Source: Malikia sp. (lineage in GTDB: Bacteria; Pseudomonadota; Gammaproteobacteria; Burkholderiales; Burkholderiaceae_C). Taken from it: 64,000 nucleotides of DNA. This document shows positions 26,686 to 34,970 of this stretch, in pieces. A model generated the notes under the pieces. That model saw nothing but the letters and a program-made list of their open reading frames with translations. It ran no database searches and was not told the origin of the DNA. Each line of letters begins with the position of its first letter. The first letter of the stretch is position 1. The DNA lies in the NCBI RefSeq assembly GCF_028687635.1, contig NZ_JAQTZS010000004.1:124001-188000 (forward strand). The letters are read 5' to 3'. The position numbers and the translations under genes were made by a program.

Positions 26686-26970
26686 TCAATTGCGCTTGCG
26701 GTCCCGATAGAGGTTCTCGTGCGGCCCGACGGCTTCTAGGTAGACCAGCCGAACGGCGTCCTCCAGCGTATAGCCGAGCAGGTAGAGCTGACCTTGGCTT
26801 CTGAATTTCACGACCCGCAACGCCGCCAAGTCGCCTTTCTTGCGCTCTCCGCTCTCGGGGCTGGACGCGACGTCAGCCACGGCCTGGTCGACGTCGCTCG
26901 CGACGTTGTCGTGCAGTTTCTTGTACTGACGAGCGAAACGGCGCGTCTGGACGACGCCATAGTCGCTCAC
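26686..26970 (-). CDS. RelE/ParE-type toxin
   Basis: The 94-residue product fits the RelE/ParE superfamily: an N-terminal helical hairpin (TRRFARQYKKLHDNVASDVDQ), a central LAALRVVKFRSQGQLYLLGYT and a C-terminal strand with HENLYRDRKR. RelE members cut mRNA on the ribosome and ParE members poison gyrase; which applies here is unclear. Its start overlaps the upstream antitoxin stop by ATGA, as expected for a type II module. Confidence 0.8.
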   Translation of the reverse strand: MSDYGVVQTRRFARQYKKLHDNVASDVDQAVADVASSPESGERKKGDLAALRVVKFRSQGQLYLLGYTLEDAVRLVYLEAVGPHENLYRDRKRN

Positions 26971-27200
26971 TGCAGCCGGCTCCGGGGCACGAACGGTGTC
27001 GCATCTTCACGGGGCTCTGTCATCGAAGCCAGCGACTCCGCGATGAAGTTCACCGGCAGGTCGGGATTGTCCAGCGCGGCACGCCCCACCTTGGCCCAGA
27101 ACTCGATCTGGCCGGAGATGGTTCGGTGCTCGGCTGCGGCATCCGCCTTCGCCTGGTTGTAGAGCGATTGATCGATCCGGATGGAAGTGGTAGCGGACAT
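26967..27200 (-). CDS. ParD-like ribbon-helix-helix antitoxin
   Basis: The 77-residue protein begins MSATTSIRIDQSLYNQAKAD, a ribbon-helix-helix DNA-binding fold, followed by an AEHRTISGQIEFWAKVGRAAL helix. It resembles ParD-like antitoxins and pairs with the RelE/ParE-type toxin downstream. I chose the ATG at 27200 over one at 27233 because the longer version would run through the repeats of the presumed operator. Confidence 0.78.
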   Translation of the reverse strand: MSATTSIRIDQSLYNQAKADAAAEHRTISGQIEFWAKVGRAALDNPDLPVNFIAESLASMTEPREDATPFVPRSRLQ

Positions 27201-27212
27201 GGGAATGACTTT

Positions 27213-27239
27213 ACTACAATTGTGGTAAATCAATTGTGG
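27213..27239 (-). promoter_or_regulatory. Repeat operator upstream of antitoxin
   Basis: CAATTGTGG occurs at 27217–27225 and again at 27231–27239, and each AATT-centred half is nearly palindromic (CTACAATTGTGG). The pair lies 13–39 bases before the antitoxin start, the usual place for an autoregulatory operator of a ribbon-helix-helix protein. Confidence 0.5.
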
Positions 27240-27425
27240 CCAATCGGTTGGGCTTTGTGCCCAGAACTGAGCGGCAAGTCTCGGGGTTCAGCCCAAGGTT
27301 CGAGCATGCCGAGATCGAGCTGCCGATCGTGCGGTAGCTGCGGCGGATCTGGTCTTCCATTGCAAGACTTTGCTTGGGAGAATCAGACCAGCCAATCAGG
27401 CTGGAAATCACCAAGGGAGCCAAAC

Positions 27426-28247
27426 ATGAAAGAAGATTTTGCGCGCTATCAGGACATCCTGTTGACGACGATGACCGAGGTCGGGCTCAAGGTCCTGGCT
27501 GCGGTCGCATTCTGGGTCATAGGTCGCTGGCTGATCGGTTTCGCGCTCAACCTAGTGCGCAGTTCGCTGGAGCGGCAGAAGGTCGATCCGACCGTGCTGC
27601 GCTATGTCGGCTCCATCGTCTCCGTGACGCTGAACGTCCTGCTGGTGGTCGGTATCCTGGGCTATTTTGGCATCCAGACCACCACTTTCGCCGCGCTGAT
27701 CGCAGCCGCGGGCGTCGCGATCGGGATGGCCTGGTCGGGCCTGCTGGCGCATTTCGCCGCCGGTGCCTTCCTGGTCGTGCTGCGCCCGATGAAGGTTGGC
27801 GATTTCGTTAGCGTTTCCGGAGTGAGTGGGACGGTCGTCGAGCTCGGCCTGTTCACGACCGTGATCAACACGCCCGACAACGTCCACACCATCATCGGCA
27901 ACAACAAGGTGTTCAGCGAGACGATCCAGAACTTCTCGACCAATCCGTTCCGCCGCGTCGACCTGAAGTGCCAGCTTTCGGGCGCTGCGGATCACCGGGC
28001 GGCGGCTGCGTTGTTGCGCGAGAAGATCGCCGCGATCCCCAACGTGCTGGCCGAGCCCAAGGTCGATGTCGAGATCCTGGACTTCACGCTGGTCGGCCCG
28101 GTGCTGGCGGTGCGCCCCTATTGCCACAACGACCATTATTGGCAGGTGTATTTCGACACCAACCGGGTGCTGCGCGAGGCGCTGGCCGAAGCCGGCTTCC
28201 CGGCACCCATGCCGGCGCAGAGCGTGATCGTGACCCAGGCCGCCTGA
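27426..28247 (+). CDS. MscS-family small-conductance mechanosensitive channel
   Basis: MscS channels open under membrane tension to release solutes after hypo-osmotic shock. The 273-residue protein has three N-terminal membrane helices; TM3 contains the AAAGVAIGMAWSGLLAHFAAGAF-type glycine/alanine-packed pore helix at about residues 90–115, followed by the beta domain (VGDFVSVSGVSGTVVELGL) and the alpha/beta C-terminal domain. The length matches the family. The ATG at 27426 was chosen over a long upstream extension that reads through the antitoxin operator. Confidence 0.93.
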   Translation: MKEDFARYQDILLTTMTEVGLKVLAAVAFWVIGRWLIGFALNLVRSSLERQKVDPTVLRYVGSIVSVTLNVLLVVGILGYFGIQTTTFAALIAAAGVAIGMAWSGLLAHFAAGAFLVVLRPMKVGDFVSVSGVSGTVVELGLFTTVINTPDNVHTIIGNNKVFSETIQNFSTNPFRRVDLKCQLSGAADHRAAAALLREKIAAIPNVLAEPKVDVEILDFTLVGPVLAVRPYCHNDHYWQVYFDTNRVLREALAEAGFPAPMPAQSVIVTQAA

Positions 28248-28295
28248 GGCCGTTGCACGGATAAACTCCTCGAATCCGCAATCAAAATCATCCTC

Positions 28296-28667
28296 ATGCA
28301 GTCCGACTTGAACCGTTTCCCCTTGTTTCGTTCCATCCTGGCTGGATTCGGCCTTTGTCTGACCCTGGGTCTGGCCGGATGTGAGTTGCCAGGACTCGAC
28401 AATGGCGCCCAGATCGAGGCCAGGAAGATGGCCGACAGCAAGGCGATTGGCAGCGGCTGCCGCCATTCGCTGCGCAGCATCGAGGACTGCTACGAGAACA
28501 ATCCCAAGGCCTCCAAGGCCGCCATCTTCGAGGGCTGGCGGGAAATGGATGGCTACATGCGCGAGAAGAACATCGAGGGCATGCCATTCCATGGCGTGGC
28601 CACCGAGGCGGCCGTCAAGTCAGAGGAGGGCAGTACCCAGGCCAAGGACGCTGCCAAGAAGCATTGA
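28296..28667 (+). CDS. Predicted lipoprotein of unknown function
   Basis: This 123-residue protein has a lipoprotein signal peptide with lipobox LAGC and lipidated C29, then a polar helical domain with two further cysteines (GCRHSLRSIEDCY) that could form a disulfide. No family was recognised. A −10-like GATAAA lies about 30 bases upstream. Its 3' end is eight bases from the converging tesA gene. Confidence 0.7.
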   Translation: MQSDLNRFPLFRSILAGFGLCLTLGLAGCELPGLDNGAQIEARKMADSKAIGSGCRHSLRSIEDCYENNPKASKAAIFEGWREMDGYMREKNIEGMPFHGVATEAAVKSEEGSTQAKDAAKKH

Positions 28668-28674
28668 GCGGTGG

Positions 28675-29340
28675 TCAGGGCCTGAGCAGCGGGCGCAGCT
28701 CGGCCCAGACGTTGTCCAGCATGCGCGACTGGGCCGCCTCGTTCGGGTGCAGGCGGTCGGCCTGGAACAGGGCGGCTGGGTTCGCCGCGTCGGCCACGCC
28801 CGCGAGGAAGAACGGCACCAGCGCGGCTTGCTCGGCCTTGGCCACCTCGGCATAGAGGCGGCGGAAGGCTTCGGCGTGGCGCGCGCCGTAGTTGGGCGGC
28901 ACCTGCATGCCCAGCAGCAGCACGCGCGCGCCGGTTTCGCGCGCCGATCGCGCCATGGCGCGCAGGTTGTCGCGCGTCATCTCCAGCGGCAGGCCACGCA
29001 AGGCATCGTTGGCCCCGAGCTCGATCACGACCAGCGCCGGGCGGTGCTGCTTGAGCAGCGCGGGCAGGCGCGAGCGGCCGCCCGAGGTGGTGTCGCCGCT
29101 GATGCTGGCGTTGGCGACCTGCCAGCCCGGGCGCTGCTGGTCGAGGCGCTGCTGCAACAGAGCAGCCCAGCCGCTGCCGCGCTGCAGGCCGTATTCGGCG
29201 CTCAGCGAATCGCCGACGATCAGCACTCGCCTGGGCTCGGCCGCCAGCGCCGGCAGGGCGGCGGCACATGACCCCGCCAGCAGCAACGCGCCCAGGCGCG
29301 AGTTAAAGTGTCGACGGTTCAATCGGGAAAGCCTTTCCAT
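28675..29340 (-). CDS. tesA: GDSL esterase/thioesterase TesA (arylesterase)
   Basis: The 221-residue protein is an SGNH hydrolase: block I VGDSLSAEYG (catalytic S45), block III ELGANDALRG and block V DRLHPN (catalytic D/H). TesA hydrolyses acyl-CoA or aryl esters in the periplasm. A signal peptide with a twin-arginine-like start (NRRHFNSRLGALLLAG) precedes it. The start at 29340 gives [11 protein letters not shown]; another ATG lies four codons upstream. It overlaps the divergent ABC gene start by two bases. In many proteobacteria tesA sits divergently beside a ybbA-like ATPase, as here. Confidence 0.88.
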   Translation of the reverse strand: MERLSRLNRRHFNSRLGALLLAGSCAAALPALAAEPRRVLIVGDSLSAEYGLQRGSGWAALLQQRLDQQRPGWQVANASISGDTTSGGRSRLPALLKQHRPALVVIELGANDALRGLPLEMTRDNLRAMARSARETGARVLLLGMQVPPNYGARHAEAFRRLYAEVAKAEQAALVPFFLAGVADAANPAALFQADRLHPNEAAQSRMLDNVWAELRPLLRP

Positions 29341-30037
29341 GTCAGATCTCATCCTTGCCGTGCGGCGCCTGTCCAAGTCCGTGACCGATAGCGGCGGCAC
29401 GCTGGACATTTTGCGCGATGTCGCCTTCGAGTTGCGGCGCGGCGAGACGGTCGCCATCGTTGGCGCTTCCGGGTCGGGCAAGAGCACGCTGCTGTCCATC
29501 CTGGCCGGGCTCGATACGCCGACCTCCGGCCAGGTGCTGCTCGCCGGAGAAAACCTGTTCGCGCTCGACGAGGACGAGCGCGCCGCGTTGCGCTCGCGCC
29601 AGGTCGGCTTCGTGTTCCAGAGCTTCCAGCTGCTGGCCAACCTGAGCGCGCTCGAGAACGTGATGCTGCCGCTGGAGCTCGCCGGACGGCGCGATGCCCG
29701 CGTCGCCGCCACCCGCATGCTGCAGCGGGTGGGTCTGGGCGAGCGGCTCGGCCACTACCCGCGCCTGCTGTCGGGCGGCGAGCAGCAGCGGGTCGCGCTC
29801 GCGCGCGCCTTCGTCGTCGAGCCCGCCTTGCTGCTGGCCGACGAGCCCACCGGCAGCCTGGACTTCGCCACCGGCGAGAAGGTCATGGCGCTGATGTTCG
29901 AGCTCAACCGCGAGCAGGGCACGACGCTGGTGCTGGTCACGCACGACCGCGCGATCGCGCAGCGCTGCGAGCGCCGCATCGAGATCGAGGCCGGTCGCGC
30001 CACCGAGCTCGCGCCGCTGGCCGGCTCAACCGACTGA
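29339..30037 (+). CDS. ABC transporter ATP-binding protein, YbbA/LolD type
   Basis: The 232-residue ATPase has Walker [10 protein letters not shown] (42–50), signature LSGGEQQR and Walker B LLLADEPT. It belongs to the LolD/MacB/YbbA clade, which usually works with a large permease in lipoprotein or small-molecule export. No permease gene follows here; the next gene is rlmB. GGGAAAG seven bases upstream supports the ATG at 29339. It may use a permease encoded elsewhere. Confidence 0.88.
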   Translation: MSDLILAVRRLSKSVTDSGGTLDILRDVAFELRRGETVAIVGASGSGKSTLLSILAGLDTPTSGQVLLAGENLFALDEDERAALRSRQVGFVFQSFQLLANLSALENVMLPLELAGRRDARVAATRMLQRVGLGERLGHYPRLLSGGEQQRVALARAFVVEPALLLADEPTGSLDFATGEKVMALMFELNREQGTTLVLVTHDRAIAQRCERRIEIEAGRATELAPLAGSTD

Positions 30038-30098
30038 ACCGGGCGCATCGGTCTGCGCGGACTCGCGCCAGGCCCGATCAGGCCTGATAATTGGGGGC

Positions 30099-30842
30099 AT
30101 GTCCTCCCCCAAAGTATTGTTCGGCTTTCACGCCGTCGGCGTGCGCCTGAAGACCGCGCCGCAGTCCATCATCGAGATCTATTACGAGAGCAGCCGGCGT
30201 GACGCGCGCATGCGGCAGTTCATCGACCGCGCCAAGGAGGCGGGCGCCCGCCTGATCGAGGCCGACAGCCTGCGCCTCGCCAAGCTCTGCGGCAGCCACG
30301 GCCACCAGGGCGTCGCGGCCCGCGTCAACGAGGTCGAGCAGGTCAGGTCGCTCGACGAGCTGCTGGAACAGCTCGAAGCCGACGGCATCGCGCCCCTGCT
30401 GCTGGTGCTCGACGGCGTGACCGATCCGCACAACCTCGGCGCCTGCCTGCGCGTGGCCGACGGCGCTGGCGCGCACGCGGTGATTGCACCCAAGGACCAC
30501 GCGGCCGGCATCAACGCGACGGTGGCCAAGGTCGCCAGCGGCGCGGCCGAGACCATGCCCTATTTCATGGTGACCAACCTGGCGCGCACCTTGAACGAGC
30601 TCAAGGAGCGCAACATCTGGATCATCGGCACCAGCGACGATGCCGACAAGACGGTCTACCAGACCGATCTCAAGGGTCCGGTCGCGCTGGTGCTCGGCGC
30701 CGAGGGTCAGGGCATGCGCCAGCTCACGCGCAAGACCTGTGACGATCTGGTCAGCATCCCGATGAAGGGTGCGGTCGAGAGCCTCAACGTCTCGGTCGCC
30801 AGCGCGGTCTGCCTGTACGAAGCGCTGCGCCAGCGCGGCTGA
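30099..30842 (+). CDS. rlmB: 23S rRNA 2'-O-methyltransferase RlmB
   Basis: RlmB methylates the ribose of G2251 in the peptidyl-transferase region of 23S rRNA. The 247-residue protein has an N-terminal L30e-like substrate-binding domain and a SPOUT methyltransferase core: [28 protein letters not shown] and [15 protein letters not shown] are the three family motifs that form the knot. A GATAAT hexamer (30086–30091) lies seven bases before the ATG, so the mRNA could be leaderless. Confidence 0.94.
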   Translation: MSSPKVLFGFHAVGVRLKTAPQSIIEIYYESSRRDARMRQFIDRAKEAGARLIEADSLRLAKLCGSHGHQGVAARVNEVEQVRSLDELLEQLEADGIAPLLLVLDGVTDPHNLGACLRVADGAGAHAVIAPKDHAAGINATVAKVASGAAETMPYFMVTNLARTLNELKERNIWIIGTSDDADKTVYQTDLKGPVALVLGAEGQGMRQLTRKTCDDLVSIPMKGAVESLNVSVASAVCLYEALRQRG

Positions 30843-30850
30843 AAGGACAA

Positions 30851-31192
30851 ATGATGAAGCGGATCACGATCACCCTGGCGGCTGTCACGCTCGCGCTGCT
30901 GGCCGGCTGCACCCAGGAGCAGCAGAACAAGCTCGGGCGCGGCATCCAGAACTGGACCGGCACCGAAGGCGTGCTGGAGGTCTACGCGGGCGACAAGGTG
31001 GTGCGCCGCTTCCTCAAGGTCGACAAGATGAGCACCGCGCTGGGCACCGACGACAAGACGCCGCGCGCCTACCGTTACGGCTATGGCATATTCGACGAGA
31101 ACCTGAACTTCCAGGTCGATCCGGGCGAGAAGAAGGTCTATTTCGAGATCAGCGACTACACCAACGCGGTGTTCTTCGACAACCCGCGCTGA
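30851..31192 (+). CDS. Predicted small lipoprotein
   Basis: The 113-residue protein has a signal peptide with lipobox LLAGC, followed by a compact beta-rich domain (GVLEVYAGDKVVRRFLKVDK, then YGIFDENLNFQVDPGEKKVYFEI). No family was recognised. AAGGACA precedes two consecutive ATG codons, and the second may be used. It lies eight bases after rlmB, so it is probably co-transcribed. Confidence 0.72.
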   Translation: MMKRITITLAAVTLALLAGCTQEQQNKLGRGIQNWTGTEGVLEVYAGDKVVRRFLKVDKMSTALGTDDKTPRAYRYGYGIFDENLNFQVDPGEKKVYFEISDYTNAVFFDNPR

Positions 31193-31198
31193 TCCGGC

Positions 31199-31780
31199 TC
31201 AGACCAGCCCGCAGGCCCCCAGCAGCGCGCCTGCGGCCATGGCCCACAGCAGATGCACCCGCGTCTGCCAGATCAGCAGCGTGGTCGCCGCGGTCAGTCC
31301 CCACAGCGGCCAGTCGCTCTCGGGCGGCGCCACGCCGAGCAGCCAGCCCAGCGCCAGCAGCAGACCGACGACGACCGGCGCCATGCCGGTCTTGAAGGCG
31401 CGCACTGCCAGCAGCTGCTGGTTGCGGTGTGCCCAGCGCGTGGCCAAGTAGTTCAGCGTGCAGGATGGCAGCAGGCAGCCGAGCATCGCGAGCAGCAGCC
31501 CGAGCAGCGCCAGCAACCAGGCTTGCGGACCCGCCGCGAGCCCGCCGCCGGCATTGAGTCCGATCTGCCAGCCCATCAGCGCGACGAACAGGATGTTGGG
31601 GCCGGGCGCGGCCTGCGCCAGCACGATGGACGAGGCGAACTGCTCATGGCTGAGCCAGTGCTGCTGTTGCACCAGGAAGCGCTGCATCTCGGGCGAGGTG
31701 GTCAGCGCGCCGCCGACGCCCAGCAGCGACAGGCTGGCGAAATGCGCGAACAGCGCGAACCAGTCGGCGATTCCGTTCAT
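31199..31780 (-). CDS. chrA: Chromate transporter, C-terminal half protein
   Basis: This 193-residue membrane protein is one half of a split ChrA (CHR family) transporter: it carries the GVGGALTTSPEMQRFLV and VLAQAAPGPNILFVALMGWQ signatures, followed by about four membrane helices. CHR proteins export chromate or related oxyanions. The start overlaps the stop of the other half by ATGA, so the two short proteins are translationally coupled and presumably form a heterodimer. Confidence 0.88.
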   Translation of the reverse strand: MNGIADWFALFAHFASLSLLGVGGALTTSPEMQRFLVQQQHWLSHEQFASSIVLAQAAPGPNILFVALMGWQIGLNAGGGLAAGPQAWLLALLGLLLAMLGCLLPSCTLNYLATRWAHRNQQLLAVRAFKTGMAPVVVGLLLALGWLLGVAPPESDWPLWGLTAATTLLIWQTRVHLLWAMAAGALLGACGLV

Positions 31781-32433
31781 TTGCGGCCCCGCGCGCGCAG
31801 CTGGTCGGCCTGCCGGATGCAGCGCGCCGCCCACCACCAGCCCATGCCGCCGATGGCGAGCAGCACCCAGGCCAGCGGCAGGCGCAGCAGCGCGACCGCG
31901 ACGAAGCAGGTCAGCGCGAGCAGCGCGCAGACCATGGTGCCCATCGGGTTGGTTTTCAGGGCTGGCGCCAGCTTGAGGGCGGTCGCCAGGATCAGCCCGG
32001 CCGATACCGCGCCCATGCCGCGCAGCGCGCCGCGCACGACCGCGTGCTCGGCGACACCGCTGTAGAGCACCGCGAGCGTGAGAATGAGCAGCAGCGGCAG
32101 CGTCAGCAGCCCGAACAGCACGGCCAGCGCGCCCGACAGGCCGAAATGCCGCGCACCCAAGGTCATGCCGAGGTTGACGACGTTGGGCCCCGGCATGATC
32201 TGCGCCACCGCCCATTCCTCCAGGAACTGTTCCCTGGTGTACCAGCGCTTTTTCTCGACCAGTTCGCGCTGCACCACCGCGAGCAGGCCACCGAAGCCTT
32301 GCAGCGCGAGCCAGTTGAACGACCAGAACAGGTCCGCGCGCGAGCGCGGTTGCTCGGTCTGGGGACCGGGGTCGGATCCGGGCGCAGGTGGGGGAGTGGA
32401 GGCGGGCAGGGCCGGCGGTGCTGAGGCTTTCAT
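31777..32433 (-). CDS. chrA: Chromate transporter, N-terminal half protein
   Basis: The 218-residue protein is the first of the two short CHR-family subunits. A Pro-rich cytoplasmic start leads to FWSFNWLALQGFGGLLAVVQ and the conserved AVAQIMPGPNVVNLGM motif, then several membrane helices. It is the orientation partner of the downstream subunit. ATG 32433 is preferred over the adjoining GTG. Confidence 0.88.
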   Translation of the reverse strand: MKASAPPALPASTPPPAPGSDPGPQTEQPRSRADLFWSFNWLALQGFGGLLAVVQRELVEKKRWYTREQFLEEWAVAQIMPGPNVVNLGMTLGARHFGLSGALAVLFGLLTLPLLLILTLAVLYSGVAEHAVVRGALRGMGAVSAGLILATALKLAPALKTNPMGTMVCALLALTCFVAVALLRLPLAWVLLAIGGMGWWWAARCIRQADQLRARGRK

Positions 32434-32455
32434 CACCGCCGATTTTCGCCCAGGA

Positions 32456-33199
32456 TCAGAGCGTCAGGCCGCCATCAACCTCGATCACGGCGCCGGTGAT
32501 GTAGCTGGCCTCGTCGCTGGCCAGGAAGGCGTAGGCGTTGGCGATCTCCTCGGCCTGTCCCAGGCGCTTGAGCGGCACTTTCTGCGCCAGCTCGTCGAGC
32601 ACCTTGTCCGGCACCGTGGCGATCATCGGCGTCTTGATGAAGCCGGGCGCCACCGCGTTGACCCGCACGCCCTTGGGGCTGAGCTCGCGCGCCCAGGTCT
32701 TGGTGAAGCCGATCACGCCGAACTTGGTCGCCGCGTAGTTGGTCTGGCCGAAGTTGCCGTAGAGCCCGACCACGCTCGACGCGTTGAGGATCACGCCGCT
32801 GCCCTGCTGGGTCATGTGCCCGGCCACGGCCTGGGCGCAGTGGAAGACGCCGCGCAGGTTGACGTCGATCACGCTGTCGAACTGCTCGATCGTCATCTTC
32901 TGCAGCCGCGCGTCCTGCGTGATGCCGGCGTTGTTGACCAGCGTGTCGATGCGGCCATGCTTCGCGATCACCTGGGCCACCACTGCATCGACCTGAGCCC
33001 GGTCGGTCACGTCCATCACGTAGCCATCGGCCTGCGCGCCGAGCGCCTGGCAGGCTTGTGCCACGGCGTCCACCTGATCCTGCTTGCGGTCGCAGACGAT
33101 CACGACCGCGCCCTCGCGCGCGAACTTGAGCGCGGTGGCTTCGCCTATGCCCTGGCCGGCACCGGTGATCAGAGAAACTTTTCCTTCGAGCCGCTTCAT
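32456..33199 (-). CDS. fabG: 3-oxoacyl-[ACP] reductase-type SDR (FabG)
   Basis: The 247-residue protein is a classical short-chain dehydrogenase: [11 protein letters not shown] at residues 12–22 binds NADP(H), NNAG follows, and the catalytic S/Y/K set is in [10 protein letters not shown] and YAATKFG. Similarity in length and motifs to FabG/PhaB suggests reduction of 3-oxoacyl-ACP or acetoacetyl-CoA. The ATG at 33199 has a GGAGGA seven bases upstream. It stands alone, not in a fatty-acid operon, so a PHB or degradative role is possible. Confidence 0.85.
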   Translation of the reverse strand: MKRLEGKVSLITGAGQGIGEATALKFAREGAVVIVCDRKQDQVDAVAQACQALGAQADGYVMDVTDRAQVDAVVAQVIAKHGRIDTLVNNAGITQDARLQKMTIEQFDSVIDVNLRGVFHCAQAVAGHMTQQGSGVILNASSVVGLYGNFGQTNYAATKFGVIGFTKTWARELSPKGVRVNAVAPGFIKTPMIATVPDKVLDELAQKVPLKRLGQAEEIANAYAFLASDEASYITGAVIEVDGGLTL

Positions 33200-33273
33200 G
33201 CAATGTCCTCCTGATGGTTGAGTTTCCATCATGCCAAAGAACGGTTGGCCTGGCTCAGGCCGATCGCTCTTGT

Positions 33274-33287
33274 TTGACCGGCGTCAA
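33274..33287. promoter_or_regulatory. FNR/ANR-like inverted repeat
   Basis: TTGAC-CGGC-GTCAA is a perfect inverted repeat with the half-site spacing of FNR/CRP-family boxes (TTGAT-N4-ATCAA) but with a symmetrical T-to-C change. It lies between fabG and the divergent membrane-hydrolase-like gene, 104 bases before the latter's start codon. Function is a guess. Confidence 0.35.
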
Positions 33288-33377
33288 GCATTGCCGCGGT
33301 GGGTCCTAGGAGTGTCATACTCGCTGCCTCGAAGCCGGGCGGAAATTCGCCGCTTTATCCTCTTACCTTTGAAAATC

Positions 33378-33917
33378 ATGACTCGTACCGGGCATCGCGC
33401 CACCAGCCTGGGGGCTGCCGCCATTGCTTACTCCATCGCGCATGCCTATCACGGCCTGCCTTGGCTGGCGGCTGCGCTGGCGTTCCCCGGGGCCACGGCC
33501 CCCGACTGGCTGGAGATCGCCTGGTTCAAGAAGGGTATTCGCCACAGCGTCATCCCGCACCGCACCTGGACCCACTGGCTGCTGCTCTGGGGCGCGCTGT
33601 ACAGTTGGGCCTTGCTGTCGCTGCAGCAGGAGCTCTGGGCCTCGGCCTTGCTGGGCTTCGTGGTCGGAGCGCTGGTCCACCTGGCCATGGATCTGCCCAA
33701 TCCCTCCGGCATTCGCTTCCTGCATCCGTTTCGCCAGCGCGTGACGCTCAACTGGTGGCGCGGCGACCAGATGGTCTGGCCGATGGTGTGGTTCAGCTGG
33801 CTGGTGGGCGCCTTGTCGCTGCATTGGGTGGGCGTGATCAACTTACAGCCGCCGGTCCAGCTCCAGGCTTGGTTGTCGCAGGTCTGGGACCTGTCGCTGC
33901 AGCGCTTGCGTTCCTGA
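33378..33917 (+). CDS. YdjM/DUF457-like membrane protein
   Basis: The 179-residue protein begins MTRTGHRATSLGAAAIAYSI and has about four hydrophobic segments with embedded histidines, notably HSVIPHRTWTHW and VHLAMDLPNPSG. This resembles the LexA-regulated YdjM family annotated as inner-membrane metal-dependent hydrolases. Activity has not been shown for most members. The ATG at 33378 is chosen; the longer frame has no similarity. The next gene follows after 14 bases. Confidence 0.75.
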   Translation: MTRTGHRATSLGAAAIAYSIAHAYHGLPWLAAALAFPGATAPDWLEIAWFKKGIRHSVIPHRTWTHWLLLWGALYSWALLSLQQELWASALLGFVVGALVHLAMDLPNPSGIRFLHPFRQRVTLNWWRGDQMVWPMVWFSWLVGALSLHWVGVINLQPPVQLQAWLSQVWDLSLQRLRS

Positions 33918-33931
33918 ACAGGAGGCCTGTT

Positions 33932-34933
33932 GTGAATTCGAACATCGAGCCGCGAGACGATCAGACCCTGCCCGATCGGCTGGTGGTGCTGGGTACCGGC
34001 GGCACGATCGCGGGCCGGGCGGCTCAGCGCGACGACCATGTTGGCTACCGGGCCGGTGAGGTCGCGGTGGGCGATCTGATGGCAGGCATCCCGCTGCCGG
34101 TGGACTGGAGCGTGCAGGCCGAGCAGCTGGCGCAGATCGACAGCAAGGACATGGGGCCTGGGGTCTGGCGCCTGCTGCTGGCGCGCGTGAGCCAGTTACT
34201 GATGCAGCCTGGGGTGCGCGGCATCGTCATCACCCATGGCACCGACACGCTGGAGGAGACCGCCTACCTGCTGCAGCGCGTGCTGCAGCCGGCCAAGCCG
34301 GTGGTGCTGACCTGCGCCATGCGCCCGGCCACGGCGCTGGCGCCCGACGGGCCGCAGAACCTGGCCGATGCGCTGGCCGTGGCGGCGCAGCCGGGCGGGC
34401 GCGGCGTGCTGGCGGTCTGCGCCGGCCGCATCCATGGCGGGCTGGCGGTGCGCAAGGTCCATCACTACCGGCTCGATGCCTTCGATTCGGGCGATGCCGG
34501 GCCGCTGGGGTTGGTGGAGCAGGGCGCCTGCACCCTGTTCCAGCCTTGGCCCGGCGCCGAGCCCGACCAGGCGCTGTTGCCCCGGTTGCTGGCGCGGCAG
34601 GTCTGGCCGCGCGTCGAATGCCTTTACAGTCACGGCGGCGCCGACGGTTGGCTGGTGCGCGCGCTGCTGGCGCAGGACGCGGCCCTGGGCCGCGAGCGGG
34701 CCGACCGCCTGCAAGGCCTGGTCGTGGCCGGCACCGGCAACGGCACCTTGCACGCCGAGCTGCTGGCCGCCTTGCTGGAGGCGCAAGCCGCCGGCATCCG
34801 GGTCTGGCGTACGACGCGCTGTGCCTCGGGTCGGGTTGTGCTGGCAGGCTCCAGCCCGGAGCCGATACCTGCCGTGGCCTTGCCACCAGCGCAGGCTCGG
34901 CTGGCGCTGTTGCTCGACCTGCTCACGAGCTGA
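33932..34933 (+). CDS. L-asparaginase-family protein
   Basis: The 333-residue protein belongs to the bacterial asparaginase family. The first catalytic-threonine segment is VLGTGGTIAG and the second is VITHGTDTLEETA, with MRPATALAPDG following. It hydrolyses L-asparagine, and perhaps glutamine, to aspartate and ammonia. The GTG at 33932 with GGAGG six bases upstream is the start. No signal peptide is visible, so it is probably cytoplasmic. The gene order implies co-transcription with the preceding membrane protein. Confidence 0.9.
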   Translation: MNSNIEPRDDQTLPDRLVVLGTGGTIAGRAAQRDDHVGYRAGEVAVGDLMAGIPLPVDWSVQAEQLAQIDSKDMGPGVWRLLLARVSQLLMQPGVRGIVITHGTDTLEETAYLLQRVLQPAKPVVLTCAMRPATALAPDGPQNLADALAVAAQPGGRGVLAVCAGRIHGGLAVRKVHHYRLDAFDSGDAGPLGLVEQGACTLFQPWPGAEPDQALLPRLLARQVWPRVECLYSHGGADGWLVRALLAQDAALGRERADRLQGLVVAGTGNGTLHAELLAALLEAQAAGIRVWRTTRCASGRVVLAGSSPEPIPAVALPPAQARLALLLDLLTS

Positions 34934-34970
34934 TCCACCGTCCCTCCCTGTCCGATACAGTCATCTTCTC

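Noticed and set aside
10458-27425. CRISPR array, integrase, transposase or tRNA attachment site in the island
   Set aside because: No regularly spaced direct repeats, DDE or tyrosine recombinase motifs, or tRNA cloverleaf were seen.
29339-30098. Permease partner gene directly after the ABC ATPase
   Set aside because: The next frame is rlmB with a clear SPOUT core; no membrane protein lies between.
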